Part shown: positions 28,233-36,900 of the stretch, piece by piece
Position numbering within the stretch: the stretch's first letter is position 1
How the letters are laid out: the number at the start of each line of letters is the position of its first letter
Origin: Prosthecobacter sp.
GTDB lineage: Bacteria; Verrucomicrobiota; Verrucomicrobiia; Verrucomicrobiales; Verrucomicrobiaceae
DNA: 64,000 nt
Assembly: GCA_019186985.1 (NCBI GenBank)
Contig: JABARQ010000020.1
Location: 92,852 to 156,851, forward strand
Direction of reading: 5' to 3'
Program-made: the position numbers and the translations under genes
The notes under the pieces: model-generated
The model's input: only the letters and a program-made list of their open reading frames with translations
Told to the model about the DNA's origin: nothing
Databases searched by the model: none

Positions 28233-28585
28233 CCGCTTATAAAGCGTTGGTTTTCAAAGGATTACAAAGACTCAAGGGGTGCTTTTGCCATCCAGTCCTA
28301 AAAATAGTTCAAAAGATTTCTCGAACTTTGCATCGTTCACATGCTTTGCGTTGTTGGCATCTTTTCCTGCTAATCGCCCCTCCCTAACGAGCATCAAAGA
28401 TTTGAGAAATGGGGCGGCAACCAACGCCCCATTCACTTTGCGACACGCTTTTGCGTGTTCTTCATGGGTAGTTCCTGATTGATCCTGATCGCATCCCATG
28501 CCTCAAATTGGATGGAGCGCACCGCCTGAGTTTGGGATTCAGAGGTTCAAACCGGGGCGATGCCCATCAATCCGGAAAACCCACC
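28233..28585. other. Island left-end flank without a supported gene
   Basis: The first about 110 bases (28233-28345) resemble 63736-63845 with scattered mismatches and belong to the attachment region. The inverted repeat CGCTTATAAAGCG lies just after the tRNA. Further right, 28491-28566 has a tRNA-like look: an anticodon-type hairpin CTGAG-TTTGGGA-TTCAG, a TTCAAAC loop and a final CCA. The D-arm, T-stem and acceptor do not fold well, so it is at best a decayed tRNA. Confidence 0.5.
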
Positions 28586-29680
28586 ATGAAAACCAGCCCC
28601 AGCAAAAAGAAGCCAGCCGCAATTCTAAAGCATCAAGACTTTGAGATGGCCTACGACCTCAAAAAAGAGCGTCGGAAGTGTCGGGCGAAGGGCGGCCAAA
28701 GCAAAATGGGCGTGGCGTGGATCGAACACGGCCGACTGAAGGCTGTTCCAAGCTCCCACTTTCAGAAGCAGCCAGCACCTCCATCAAAGTCGGTTGAAAT
28801 GTACGAGCGATGGCTTGACGAAATCGGCTTGAATTCCGGCCGCGAGGCCCGTTCGAAAGAACCCAGGCGTATGCCTGCCTCTTCGGCAAAATATCGGCTT
28901 TGCCTTATCGTCTCCCGGGGAAGCAGCTGGGATATCTGGAACTATCAGGAGGTTCAGAAGAGCTTCGCGGCGAAAAGGAAACGGAAAGCGGACCGGTTGG
29001 CATACACCCTCCCTGAGGAGTTTACCATTTATTCCACCGATCTGGCACCCGACGTCTGGCAGGCTTCGCAGGATAAAACGGTCACGGAACGATGCCTGGA
29101 ATGCGCCCGGGCTTTGCTGGGGGAAGCCGCCAGTCTCTACGAAATGGGCTGTGTTTATCTCGAAGGTTTTGAAGAGGCCTACGACCTTTGGAAAGGAGAG
29201 CCTCCCCATGAATTGACGACAAACCAGAGCCTGGCACTCGCCGCCTCAGACCATCTCAAAAATAGCCTCGAGGAGATAAAGCGGATGCTCTATACCTTCA
29301 CCACATTTGAGATGCGAAAAAAGGTTCCCGATGCCGCAGTCGCATTGAGGCAAGGATGGATCGTCGGCAGCTGGCTGGCCAAGGCAAGGGCCATCCTCAC
29401 GAATGCGGAATCCTTGAAAATGGCCAGCAACCAGGGCATTTTTTCGAAGTCACGTTCCAATTTTTGGGATGACCTCGTCAGGGCTACAGAAAACCGAGGC
29501 AAAAGCGCCAAGGAGCTTTTTGAAGGACTCAGGAACAAGCCCGACCTGGATTACCCAGACACAAAGCTCTCCATTGACGAGATGGGCAGGCTGGTTCGAG
29601 GCAACGGCAGCCGGATTCAATTCACGAGCTTCATGGCCTCCCTCTCCAGAGCCCGCCAGCGCCGGCTGAAAAAAAATTAA
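28586..29680 (+). CDS. Unknown basic protein of the island left end
   Basis: The 364-residue protein is not recognised. It starts with a Lys-rich, probably disordered segment (KTSPSKKKPAA) and a basic stretch (DLKKERRKCRAKGGQSK). The middle is mixed alpha/beta (YRLCLIVSRGSSWDIWNYQEVQKSF), followed by long helices (LECARALLGEAASLYEMG; HLKNSLEEIKRMLY), and the protein ends in a basic RARQRRLKKN tail. No membrane segment or catalytic motif is visible. ATG 28586 follows the tRNA-like region. Its position next to the attachment site and excisionase-like gene suggests an element-specific role. Confidence 0.7.
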   Translation: MKTSPSKKKPAAILKHQDFEMAYDLKKERRKCRAKGGQSKMGVAWIEHGRLKAVPSSHFQKQPAPPSKSVEMYERWLDEIGLNSGREARSKEPRRMPASSAKYRLCLIVSRGSSWDIWNYQEVQKSFAAKRKRKADRLAYTLPEEFTIYSTDLAPDVWQASQDKTVTERCLECARALLGEAASLYEMGCVYLEGFEEAYDLWKGEPPHELTTNQSLALAASDHLKNSLEEIKRMLYTFTTFEMRKKVPDAAVALRQGWIVGSWLAKARAILTNAESLKMASNQGIFSKSRSNFWDDLVRATENRGKSAKELFEGLRNKPDLDYPDTKLSIDEMGRLVRGNGSRIQFTSFMASLSRARQRRLKKN

Positions 29681-29747
29681 CGCATACGCGCTTGGTTAAT
29701 TTTCGTGAGGTGACGATGACACGCAGGTGCGTTTCTTCACGGTCGCC

Positions 29748-29942
29748 ATGAATAACCATGCTGACACCCACACACAGTCTCCCTTTCTAACGCCGGCCGA
29801 ACTGGCCGCACGCTGGCAGGTAAGCACCTTGACCCTCCGAAGATGGCGGAAGGAAGGAAGACTCAAAACCATCAATATCGGGCGGGCAGTTCGATTCGAA
29901 CTGACGGAGGTGCAACGCGTCGAGAGGGATGCACAGGCTTGA
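29748..29942 (+). CDS. Excisionase-like helix-turn-helix protein
   Basis: This 64-residue protein has a MerR/excisionase type (HTH_17) DNA-binding domain: FLTPAELAARWQVSTLTLRRWRKEGRLKTINIGRAVRFELTEVQRVER. The layout of LTPAELA...V...TLRRW...G.L....IGR..RF is typical. Such proteins bend attachment-site DNA and promote excision by a tyrosine recombinase or act as small repressors. The partner integrase lies 33 kb away at the other end of the island, which is next to it in the excised circle. ATG 29748 is chosen as the start. Confidence 0.8.
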   Translation: MNNHADTHTQSPFLTPAELAARWQVSTLTLRRWRKEGRLKTINIGRAVRFELTEVQRVERDAQA

Positions 29943-29969
29943 AACCTCCAACATTCGACCTTCAAGCTC

Positions 29970-30329
29970 ATGTTGCACCATCTCCCAAAAAAGCCGGGGC
30001 GCCCGTCGAAGCGAAATCCAGAATTCGAAGCGAGGCTTTTCAAGCTCCTGGAAAATGGCTGGTCTCGCAGAAGAGCAGCCATTCGCTGCAAAGTGTCCCC
30101 GAAAACAATCCAGCGTTGGATTCGCCAAAGCACCGCTTTCCGTCGCCAGGTTCTAAATGCTGAGGCGATCGGACTGCCGAAAGCCGCATTTCAAACATGG
30201 ATCAGTCATCCCTTTCGGGGGCAGCGCCCACCGCGTAAACGGGGAAAACGAGGCAGGCCATATCCACTTCCATCTTACTGTATTCCAACGAATTACCGCT
30301 ACATTCATCCGTCCAGGTGGACCCGGTAA
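29970..30329 (+). CDS. Small basic helix-turn-helix protein
   Basis: The 119-residue protein carries a helix-turn-helix like that of resolvases and transposase N-termini: KPGRPSKRNPEFEARLFKLLENGWSRRRAAIRCKVSPKTIQRWIRQ. The C-terminal 50 residues are very basic (FRGQRPPRKRGKRGRPY) with no clear fold. It follows the excisionase-like gene after 27 bases, so both may be a regulatory pair of the element. Gene reality rests on the clear HTH and uninterrupted frame. Confidence 0.65.
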   Translation: MLHHLPKKPGRPSKRNPEFEARLFKLLENGWSRRRAAIRCKVSPKTIQRWIRQSTAFRRQVLNAEAIGLPKAAFQTWISHPFRGQRPPRKRGKRGRPYPLPSYCIPTNYRYIHPSRWTR

Positions 30330-30475
30330 TAAATGACTGGGGGTTTTGTACCCATGCCCCCGCGCACCTGCGCGCGCGCGGAAAAAAAACACGGTTTTGC
30401 CCCCCTAAAAGGGTCAATTTCTTCCAATGAATTTAGTGCTTATAGCCTGATGTCGTAAACGAAACTGATCAAACC

Positions 30476-30525
30476 GATGACCGGTAAAAGAACCGGTTCT
30501 TTTACCGGTTCTTTTACCCGTCATC
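30476..30525. repeat. Large palindrome with overlapping 12-base repeats, possible operator or origin
   Basis: A perfect 30-base palindrome occupies 30480-30509; its half is ACCGGTAAAAGAACC. A second, wider inverted repeat pairs 30476-30496 with 30505-30525 with one mismatch (GATGACCGGT against GATGACGGGT). The unit CCGGTTCTTTTA recurs in tandem at 30493 and 30505. It sits 47 bases before the gene at 30572. Such arrays are typical of an autoregulated operator or iterons for a replication initiator. Confidence 0.7.
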
Positions 30526-30571
30526 GGCAGGGTCAATCAGGCAATCATTTCGGCCTCATTCACGCATTCAA

Positions 30572-31687
30572 GTGACTGCCCATTACTTCCAGTTTCCCAT
30601 CTCAGCCTTGTGCTATGGAATGAACAGGGACAACCGCTGGATCCATGTCGCAGCATACGCCAGCTTGCATTATGGCCGTGTCCTTGCGGACAAAACCCCA
30701 GACGAAGAGTTGAAGAACTGCTTGTCGGATTTTTCTGCCTGCAACCCAGGAGCTGAGGTGGAAGCAGGCAACCCCGATCATCAGAGCCTTGTTCTCGGTC
30801 TGTCTCGTCTTTTACCCAAGGTTGCTTACACCATCGAGCAGCTGCTCAGTTTCGCCCAGGAAGTCAAAAGACACTGCGATCGGCACCCAAACCCTCAGGT
30901 GAGAGTCCGGCAGGACATCTGGAAGAACACCTTTGACGCCGAAACTTCAAAGCATCAATTGTCTTTCAAGGAGTTCGCCGTGCTGTGCGCCATCTACGCG
31001 GCCATCGGGAAAAAAAGCTATGCCAAGATCTCCCACGACTACATCCGCTGCCTGGCTTCGGGTCATGTCAATTTTAGCGAATTCATCTCCAGGGATTCAG
31101 AGCCATGCACAGACTCACTCCACCTGTCCAAACGCCAGGTCCGCAAAATCATTGACGATCTCGAGGCGAACAGATTCTTCAGCAAGTTCACCTACAATCG
31201 AGGTGAGTGTTTTTACTCCAACCGATTGATGCGGGCTGCGCTTTCCGGCATGATTTGCGCGAGAAAGACCAGGAAACTGGAAACTTTGGCGGCTAATCGG
31301 AGCCTGGACCAGGCAGACTCCCATGCCATCAAAAGGAGAGTTCAAGAAGCATCGGCTCCATTTCGACACATGAAGGATTTCTCTCGGAGCGACACCTTTC
31401 CGGGAGGAAACACCTTCCAACCGAGAAAAATGCCCGTTCACCCACCGACACCGGCCACCCCGAAATACCCCGACAAGCAGCGCCAGGGACAGGCCGGATT
31501 GAAGCAGGGTGAAATGTTCATTCCAAAAGCATCAGCTGCATTTCCAAAGCAAAAGCCGTCGCAGGAATTCAAATGGGACGACACCATTCCTAAAGGCAGC
31601 GGCTACTTCATGAATCTGCTAAAAGCAGACTCTCTTCCCGCACCACCAGGCTCCCCCCCTCTACAAAACACGCAGAAAGCGGCCTGA
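30572..31687 (+). CDS. Unknown protein with winged-helix-like core, possible replication or regulatory protein
   Basis: The 371-residue protein is not recognised. Residues 1-60 (YFQFPISALCYGMNRDNRW) are conserved-looking. A central helical stretch, FKEFAVLCAIYAAIGKKSYAKISHDYIRCL, is followed by HLSKRQVRKIIDDLEANRFFSKFTYNRGECFYSN, which has the shape of a winged helix: two helices, a recognition helix and a beta wing. The last 120 residues are Pro, Lys and Gln-rich and probably disordered. It lies 47 bases after a large palindrome, which fits a protein that binds its own upstream DNA, such as a replication initiator. That role is inference. Confidence 0.65.
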   Translation: MTAHYFQFPISALCYGMNRDNRWIHVAAYASLHYGRVLADKTPDEELKNCLSDFSACNPGAEVEAGNPDHQSLVLGLSRLLPKVAYTIEQLLSFAQEVKRHCDRHPNPQVRVRQDIWKNTFDAETSKHQLSFKEFAVLCAIYAAIGKKSYAKISHDYIRCLASGHVNFSEFISRDSEPCTDSLHLSKRQVRKIIDDLEANRFFSKFTYNRGECFYSNRLMRAALSGMICARKTRKLETLAANRSLDQADSHAIKRRVQEASAPFRHMKDFSRSDTFPGGNTFQPRKMPVHPPTPATPKYPDKQRQGQAGLKQGEMFIPKASAAFPKQKPSQEFKWDDTIPKGSGYFMNLLKADSLPAPPGSPPLQNTQKAA

Positions 31688-32648
31688 ATGCAGAGTTCGT
31701 TTCGGGTGGGCGTGAAAATGTGATGGGTGGCAGGTCCTCCCAGGGCTTCGCCATTGTCCCCATCGCAAGCCCAATGCATCCAGCGCATTGGATAGTATAA
31801 TGCTGCGCGCCGGCAACGGCCGTGACGAAAAAACTCGGCCACAAAGGCTGCCATGGACGGCTAGCACTACGCCTCAGGGCAGACGCCCTTGACTTCCGGC
31901 TAGCACTTCCCCTTGCCGGGTGTGCGGTGGACTTGAACCACCCAGTGAGTGCGCCCTTGCGGGCGCACCACAAAAAATGCCTGGCTTCCCTCTCGGTCAA
32001 CCAGGCCTACGACGCAGATGAGAACAGGGCTGGAGTTCCCTGGCTCTACACACGCCTGCCAACTGTTTGCCGAGGCAGACGCGGGTGCCGCGAAGGTTTC
32101 AAGCTTAAACCCTACCGATCTCCTTGCAAGGGTCTTGCAGGCCCGTTTCCAGCCCTCGTGAGCTGGCTCCGCCTCATCCAGTGATTGTAGCGCTAAATAG
32201 TGCCCATGTCAGGCATCGTCAGCTGCATTACTGCTGCAACCCTTTAAAACATGGCTCGCACGGTGCCGCTGCCGTAACGATTTTCTCCAATCGTTCCACG
32301 CCTTCCTCGACAAGCCAATGCTCGTTGCTGCATTGACCAGTTGCAGTGCCCCCTCGAACCAGTTGCAAGATGGATGGCCAGTGTCGTTGTAACCGCGGAT
32401 GCTGCGCATCACTTCCGCAGCGGGTTCGGACCGCTGCTTTTCCAGGGAGGGGAGACAGCGGGGATAGGCGCTGCGCCTTTTTTAGAACTCTTTTTTTGAG
32501 GGTCTTTTTCCAGAGGTCTTTCTATAAACGTTGCCCTGACCTTGCCCCAGGGTGTCGCCCACCTTTCCGCAACCTTGCCCGTTTCTGCAGCACCTCCGGC
32601 ACGCGCCAAACCTTTTGCTTTTCACGCCGCGTCCGCCTCTGTGTCCTC
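31688..32648. other. 960-base stretch with no supported gene; repeats and hairpins
   Basis: No convincing gene is seen. Notable parts are two copies of CGGCTAGCACT at 31858-31868 and 31897-31907, and a GC-rich hairpin at 31949-31968 (GTGCGCCC, TTGC, GGGCGCAC). On the minus strand a tRNA T-arm-like fold (GGTGG, TTCAAGT, CCACC) lies near 31922-31940. An inverted repeat AACGATT/AATCGTT lies at 32276-32295. A TATAAT box at 31796-31801 has no good -35 partner. The promoter of the SRAP gene should lie in the last 200 bases, which include a pyrimidine-rich run near 32470-32530. Confidence 0.45.
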
Positions 32649-33452
32649 GTGTGCGGTCGCCTCAACCAGTTTGCCAAGCTCCCTGCCCTCTCCATCGCCG
32701 GCAGGAGCCTTGGCCTGGCCCGGCGCAAATCCAGGGCCCGTGAAGACCGTAAATCCGCCGTCCAGGTGCTTCACAATATCTGCCCCACGGATTATGCCGA
32801 CGCCTTCCATCTCGACGCCCGGGATGAACTCGTGCTCGAACCCATGCGCTTCGGCCTGCTGCCCGCCTGGGCCAGGGGCTGCAAAGCCGAGGTCGCCAAA
32901 AAGTTCCTGCACACCTTCAACGCCCGCTGTGAAAGCGTCTTCGACCTCGCGTCCTTCCGCCTGCCCATCCTGCATCGCCGCTGCCTGATCCCGGTGCGTG
33001 GCTGGCACGAATGGCCCTCGCGCAGCTCCCCCTTCTTCATCCATCGCCGCGACGAGGCTCCCCTGCTCCTCGCCGGCCTCTGGGAGGTCTGGGAAAGCTG
33101 CCTGCCCGAAGATGCCGCCGATGGCCCTGTGGTGACCTCGATGAGTGTCATCACCACCCCGCCCGGCCGCTACCTGGGCAAGTTTCATGACCGCAGCCCG
33201 CTGATCCTGGAGGGCGACGCCGCCTGGCAGTGGCTGCAGCCCGGTCTTTCCAAGGACGACCTGCGTGCTTTTTTCCAGCCTTACGACAGCCCGCTGCTGG
33301 AGGCTTTCCGGGTTTCCCTGGCGGCCAATCAGGCCCGCAACAAGAGCGAGGAGGTGTTCCGCCCCATCGCTGCGCCAGTTCCCCAGGAGGGCGACGCCCC
33401 GGTCATCCTCGAACCGGAGGATGAGGCAATGCCAGGCTTGAAACTGTTCTAA
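32649..33452 (+). CDS. SRAP domain protein (YedK/HMCES type, abasic-site DNA-protein crosslinker)
   Basis: SRAP proteins form a thiazolidine crosslink with abasic sites in single-stranded DNA through Cys2 and protect them. The chosen GTG at 32649 gives MCGRLNQF, so the catalytic Cys is residue 2 after Met removal; the frame stays open for 300 bases upstream, but an upstream start would bury that Cys. Other active-site residues are visible: Asn91 (TFNARCESV), Glu121 (GWHEW) and His180 (FHDRSP). The 267-residue length is normal. The C-terminus ends GLKLF, which looks like a clamp-binding motif. Its last codons overlap a LexA box of the next gene. Confidence 0.92.
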   Translation: MCGRLNQFAKLPALSIAGRSLGLARRKSRAREDRKSAVQVLHNICPTDYADAFHLDARDELVLEPMRFGLLPAWARGCKAEVAKKFLHTFNARCESVFDLASFRLPILHRRCLIPVRGWHEWPSRSSPFFIHRRDEAPLLLAGLWEVWESCLPEDAADGPVVTSMSVITTPPGRYLGKFHDRSPLILEGDAAWQWLQPGLSKDDLRAFFQPYDSPLLEAFRVSLAANQARNKSEEVFRPIAAPVPQEGDAPVILEPEDEAMPGLKLF

Positions 33453-33461
33453 AGAACAGTT
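33442..33461. promoter_or_regulatory. LexA-box-like palindrome in front of the mutagenesis genes
   Basis: The 20-base sequence AACTGTTCTAAAGAACAGTT has perfect 8-base arms around TAAA. It contains TGTTC-N4-GAACA, which I recall as the published Verrucomicrobia LexA motif, and also fits CTGT-N8-ACAG of the Gammaproteobacteria. It overlaps the last codons of the SRAP gene and ends 14 bases before the UmuD-like start, so it should give SOS control of the UmuD-like, polymerase and GIY-YIG genes. Confidence 0.8.
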
Positions 33462-33474
33462 ATGGTTAGGCCTC

Positions 33475-33927
33475 ATGCTTTCCTCCCGTCAGACCCAAGT
33501 CATCCACCTCCTCTGGCTCTCCCAGCGGCGTTCCTGGATCCGGCACCAGGTCCCCCTGCTCGGCAGCATCATCGCTGGCAGGCCCGAATTCCAGGAAGGC
33601 CGCATCGACGCCTGCATCGACATTGACCCCACCACCCTCCGCCTGCCCAAAAACGCCCGCACCTTCGCCCTCAAGGTCCGGGGTGATTCCATGCGCAACG
33701 CAGGCATCCTGGAGGGCGACATCGTCATCATGGAGTTCCGCGAGGCCAGGCATGGCGACATCGTCGCGGCCCTCATCGACGGCGAAACCACCCTCAAGCG
33801 CTTCATCGTCCACGAAGGCGTGCCCTACCTGCGCGCCTCCAACCCCAAATATCCCGACCTCATCCCGGCCCGTGAACTGGTCATCCAGGGCGTGCTCATC
33901 GCCCTGCTGCGGCTTTCCGAACGCTGA
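33475..33927 (+). CDS. UmuD-like S24 self-cleaving peptidase
   Basis: The 150-residue protein has the LexA/UmuD peptidase domain with short N-terminal arm and no winged helix, so it resembles UmuD rather than LexA. Visible sites are the probable self-cleavage dipeptide Ala34-Gly35 (SIIAGRPEF), nucleophile Ser72 in KVRGDSMRNAGI, and Lys108 in GETTLKRFIV. On DNA damage RecA filaments should trigger its cleavage and it would then partner with the polymerase. It follows a LexA box and lies 5 bases before the polymerase-fusion gene, so the two are co-translated. Confidence 0.88.
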   Translation: MLSSRQTQVIHLLWLSQRRSWIRHQVPLLGSIIAGRPEFQEGRIDACIDIDPTTLRLPKNARTFALKVRGDSMRNAGILEGDIVIMEFREARHGDIVAALIDGETTLKRFIVHEGVPYLRASNPKYPDLIPARELVIQGVLIALLRLSER

Positions 33928-33932
33928 AGACC

Positions 33933-36900
33933 ATGATCCTGCACTTCGATGCGGACGCCTTCTTTGCCTCCGTCGAGCAGGCGGCCGATCCCCGGCTGCG
34001 CGGCCGTGCCGTGGCGGTGGGGGGTGAAAAACGTGGCATCATCGCCTCGGCCAGCTACGAGGCCCGCAAGCTCGGCATCTACACCCCCATGCCCACCTCC
34101 CGGGCCCGCAAGCTCTGCCCCGGCCTGATCGTCCTGCCCTGCGACTTCGACAAATACGAGCGCTTTTCCCAGCTGATGTTCAGCTACGCCTACGACTTCA
34201 CCCCGCTCGTCGAGCAGGCCTCCATCGACGAATGCTACCTCGACCTCAGCGGCACCCGCCAGCTCCGCGCCGGCGAGGCCGCCTCGAAAATGCAGCGGGC
34301 CATCGCCCAGAGCCTGAAGCTGCCGGTTTCTGTCGGTGTGGGCTCCAACAAGCTCGTGTCCCAGATCGCCAGCAAGCTGCGCAAGCCCCGCTGCTTCATC
34401 GAGGTGTCGCCAAGTGACGAGCAGGGCTTTCTCTGGCCCCTGGAAAACAAATGGCTGCCCCAGGTTGGCCCCCAGCTCGCCACCCGGCTCAATACCGCCG
34501 GCCTGCGCAGGGTCGAGCACATCGCCCGGACCCCTGTCGAGGAACTGGCCCTCCTGGTCGGCGGCAGCGCCCCGGCCCTGCACGACTACGCCATGGGTGT
34601 GGACCTGCGGCCCGTGGTCTGTGATGCCCCGGCCGCCAAAAGCTACGGCGAGCAGGACACCTTCGGCCAGGACACCACCGACACCGCCTTCATTCTCGCC
34701 CGGCTGCGCACCATGGCCGATGGCCTCATGCGCCGTGTCCGCGAGGATGGCAAAAGCATCCGCACCGTCACGCTTCGCCTGCGCTACAACGACATGGACG
34801 AGGTGACCCGCTCGGTCAGCCTGGAGGAGCCTACCGACCTGGAAAACGACCTCTACCCTCTGCTGCCCGTCCTGCTCAAACGGGCCTGGGAACGCCGGGT
34901 GAGCGTGCGCCTGGTCGGCCTGCGCCTCACCAAGGTCTATGATGCCGGGTTCTGCTCCCGCCTCATCCTGGACGTCTGCGATGCCAAACGCGAGCGCCTG
35001 CACGCGCTCTCGCTGGTGCTCGACGAGCTGAAGCGGGACCAGCGCAGCATTCTCCGGGGCCACGATCTCTGGCTGCAGCAGGTCCGCCAATCCCCCCGTC
35101 CGCAGCTGCCCCGCCCAAAACCGGTGACGGCCAGCTCCCCGGCGCCCACGAACCGGGTCCTGCGTGAGCGCCCTGGAGCTGCTGCCGGTCCGCAAATCTG
35201 GATGCCCCGGCAAACCGCCACCGCCCGGGCCGCCCTGAACGTGAAAAGCTGCTTCAGCTTCTTGGACTCGACCCTGACCATCCCGGCCATCATCCAGGCA
35301 GCCGTCGAGCAAGGAGTGGGCACCGTGGCCCTCACCGACCCCAATCTGCACGCCGCCGTGCCCTTCTTCCAGGCCGCCACCGCCGCCGGTCTGAAGCCCA
35401 TCCTGGGGGCAGAGCTTCTTTGCGACCGCCAGCCGGTCCTGGCCTATGTGAAAAACGCGCAGGGTTACCAACAGCTCTGCCATTTGCTTTCTCTAAATAA
35501 CGGCCAAGAAGTTACAAATCGAGAGCTTCAAGAGCACGGCACTGGTCTTTGGATCAGCTCTGACTTTCCTGGGTATGTAACGCCTCAAGAGATACGTTTT
35601 AAAGACTCCAAAGACCGGCAGTTCTTTGATGTTCTGCAAAGTATGAAGACGCTGACACTTCTCAAGGATGCCCATCCTCTGAAGCGTCGAGGAGACTTTT
35701 CCTTTCGCGCCGACCCGCAGCCGGACTTCGTCGAGGAGTGTGAGTTCAGCTTCGATTTCCAGAGCCTGCATTTCCCACGTTATTCACCTGCCGACGGTTC
35801 TTCTCCAAGGGCCATGCTGCACCGGCTGGCTTTTGAAGGGTTACAAAATCGTTATATCAAATGCTGGAAACGCCACGAAGCCCAGCTTCGCGAGGAACTG
35901 GCCATCATCGCCGAGGTTGGTTACGAGGAGTATTTCCTCACGGTCTGGCAACTGCTCCAGGACTGCGCCGCACGCGGCATCCAGTGGATCACCCGGGGCA
36001 GTGCGGCCGATTCCCTGGTCTGCTACTGCCTCGGCATCAGCAACGTCTGCCCCATCCGTTTTGAGCTCTACTTCAAGCGCTTCCTCAACCGCGACCGGAT
36101 GGCTCTCCAGAAGCTGCCGGACATCGACATCGACTTCGCCCATGACGAAAAAGACCGTGTCGTGCAGATGCTCCTGGACCGTTATGGCCCCGAACACGCC
36201 GCCATCGTCGGCGGGTTCAACACCTTCCAGGCCCGCTCCGCCCTGGCCGACATCGCCAAAGTCTTTGGCGTGGCCGAGGGCGAGATCCGCCGCCTGACCA
36301 AGCACCTGCCCTGGACCGACGCCCGTCATGCCGCCGATGCCGTGGCCCTTTCCCGGGAATGCGCTGACACAGCCTGGCAGGAGGACCCCCTGCGCACCGC
36401 CCTGCTCATGGCGGGCCAGCTCGACGGCTTCCCACGCCACCCCAAGATGCACCCCTGCGGCGTGGTGCTTTCCAGCCTGACCATCCATCAGCTCACCCCG
36501 ACCTTCATCAGCCAGAAGGGCTGGCCCACCACCCATTTCGACATGGATGCCGTCGAGGCGGTCGGCTTGATCAAGCTCGACATCCTGGCCCAGGGCGGCC
36601 TGGCGGTGCTGCGCGACACCCAGGCCACCCTTTCCAGCCAGGGCCAGAACGTGGACCTCGCCGCTCTGGAAACCGGGGGAAGCGGCGGCACGGAAATCCC
36701 GGCCCGCACGACAGCCGACACCTCCCCGGCTCCGCCGCCCTGGAGCGATCCCGGCGTCTGGGAAATGATCGCCACCGGCAACGCCCGCGGCGTCCACCAC
36801 ATCGAAAGCCCCGCCATGACCAGCCTCGCCTGCATGGCCGGCGTGCGCGACATCGACCAACTGGTGGCCATCGTGTCGGTCATCCGTCCCGGAGCTGCCA

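Noticed and set aside
30360..30400. GC-rich hairpin next to an A-run at about 30360-30400, considered as a terminator
   Set aside because: For the plus strand the run after the hairpin is A rather than T, and on the minus strand the T-run comes before the hairpin, so it does not fit an intrinsic terminator.
31608..32000. 130-codon minus-strand frame in the 31.7-32.6 kb gap
   Set aside because: It crosses the tRNA T-arm-like fold and the GC hairpin and ends inside the upstream gene's 3' end. It looks like a spurious frame.
32346..32648. Upstream in-frame extension of the SRAP gene from an ATG at 32346
   Set aside because: It is Cys/Arg-rich, non-family sequence. The real protein must begin MCGR, so that Cys2 is at the N-terminus, which the GTG at 32649 gives.
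33825..35483. 552-codon minus-strand frame opposite the Y-family polymerase half
   Set aside because: It is a shadow frame of a GC-rich gene, with Gly/Ala/Val repeats and no domain; the other strand is clearly a polymerase.
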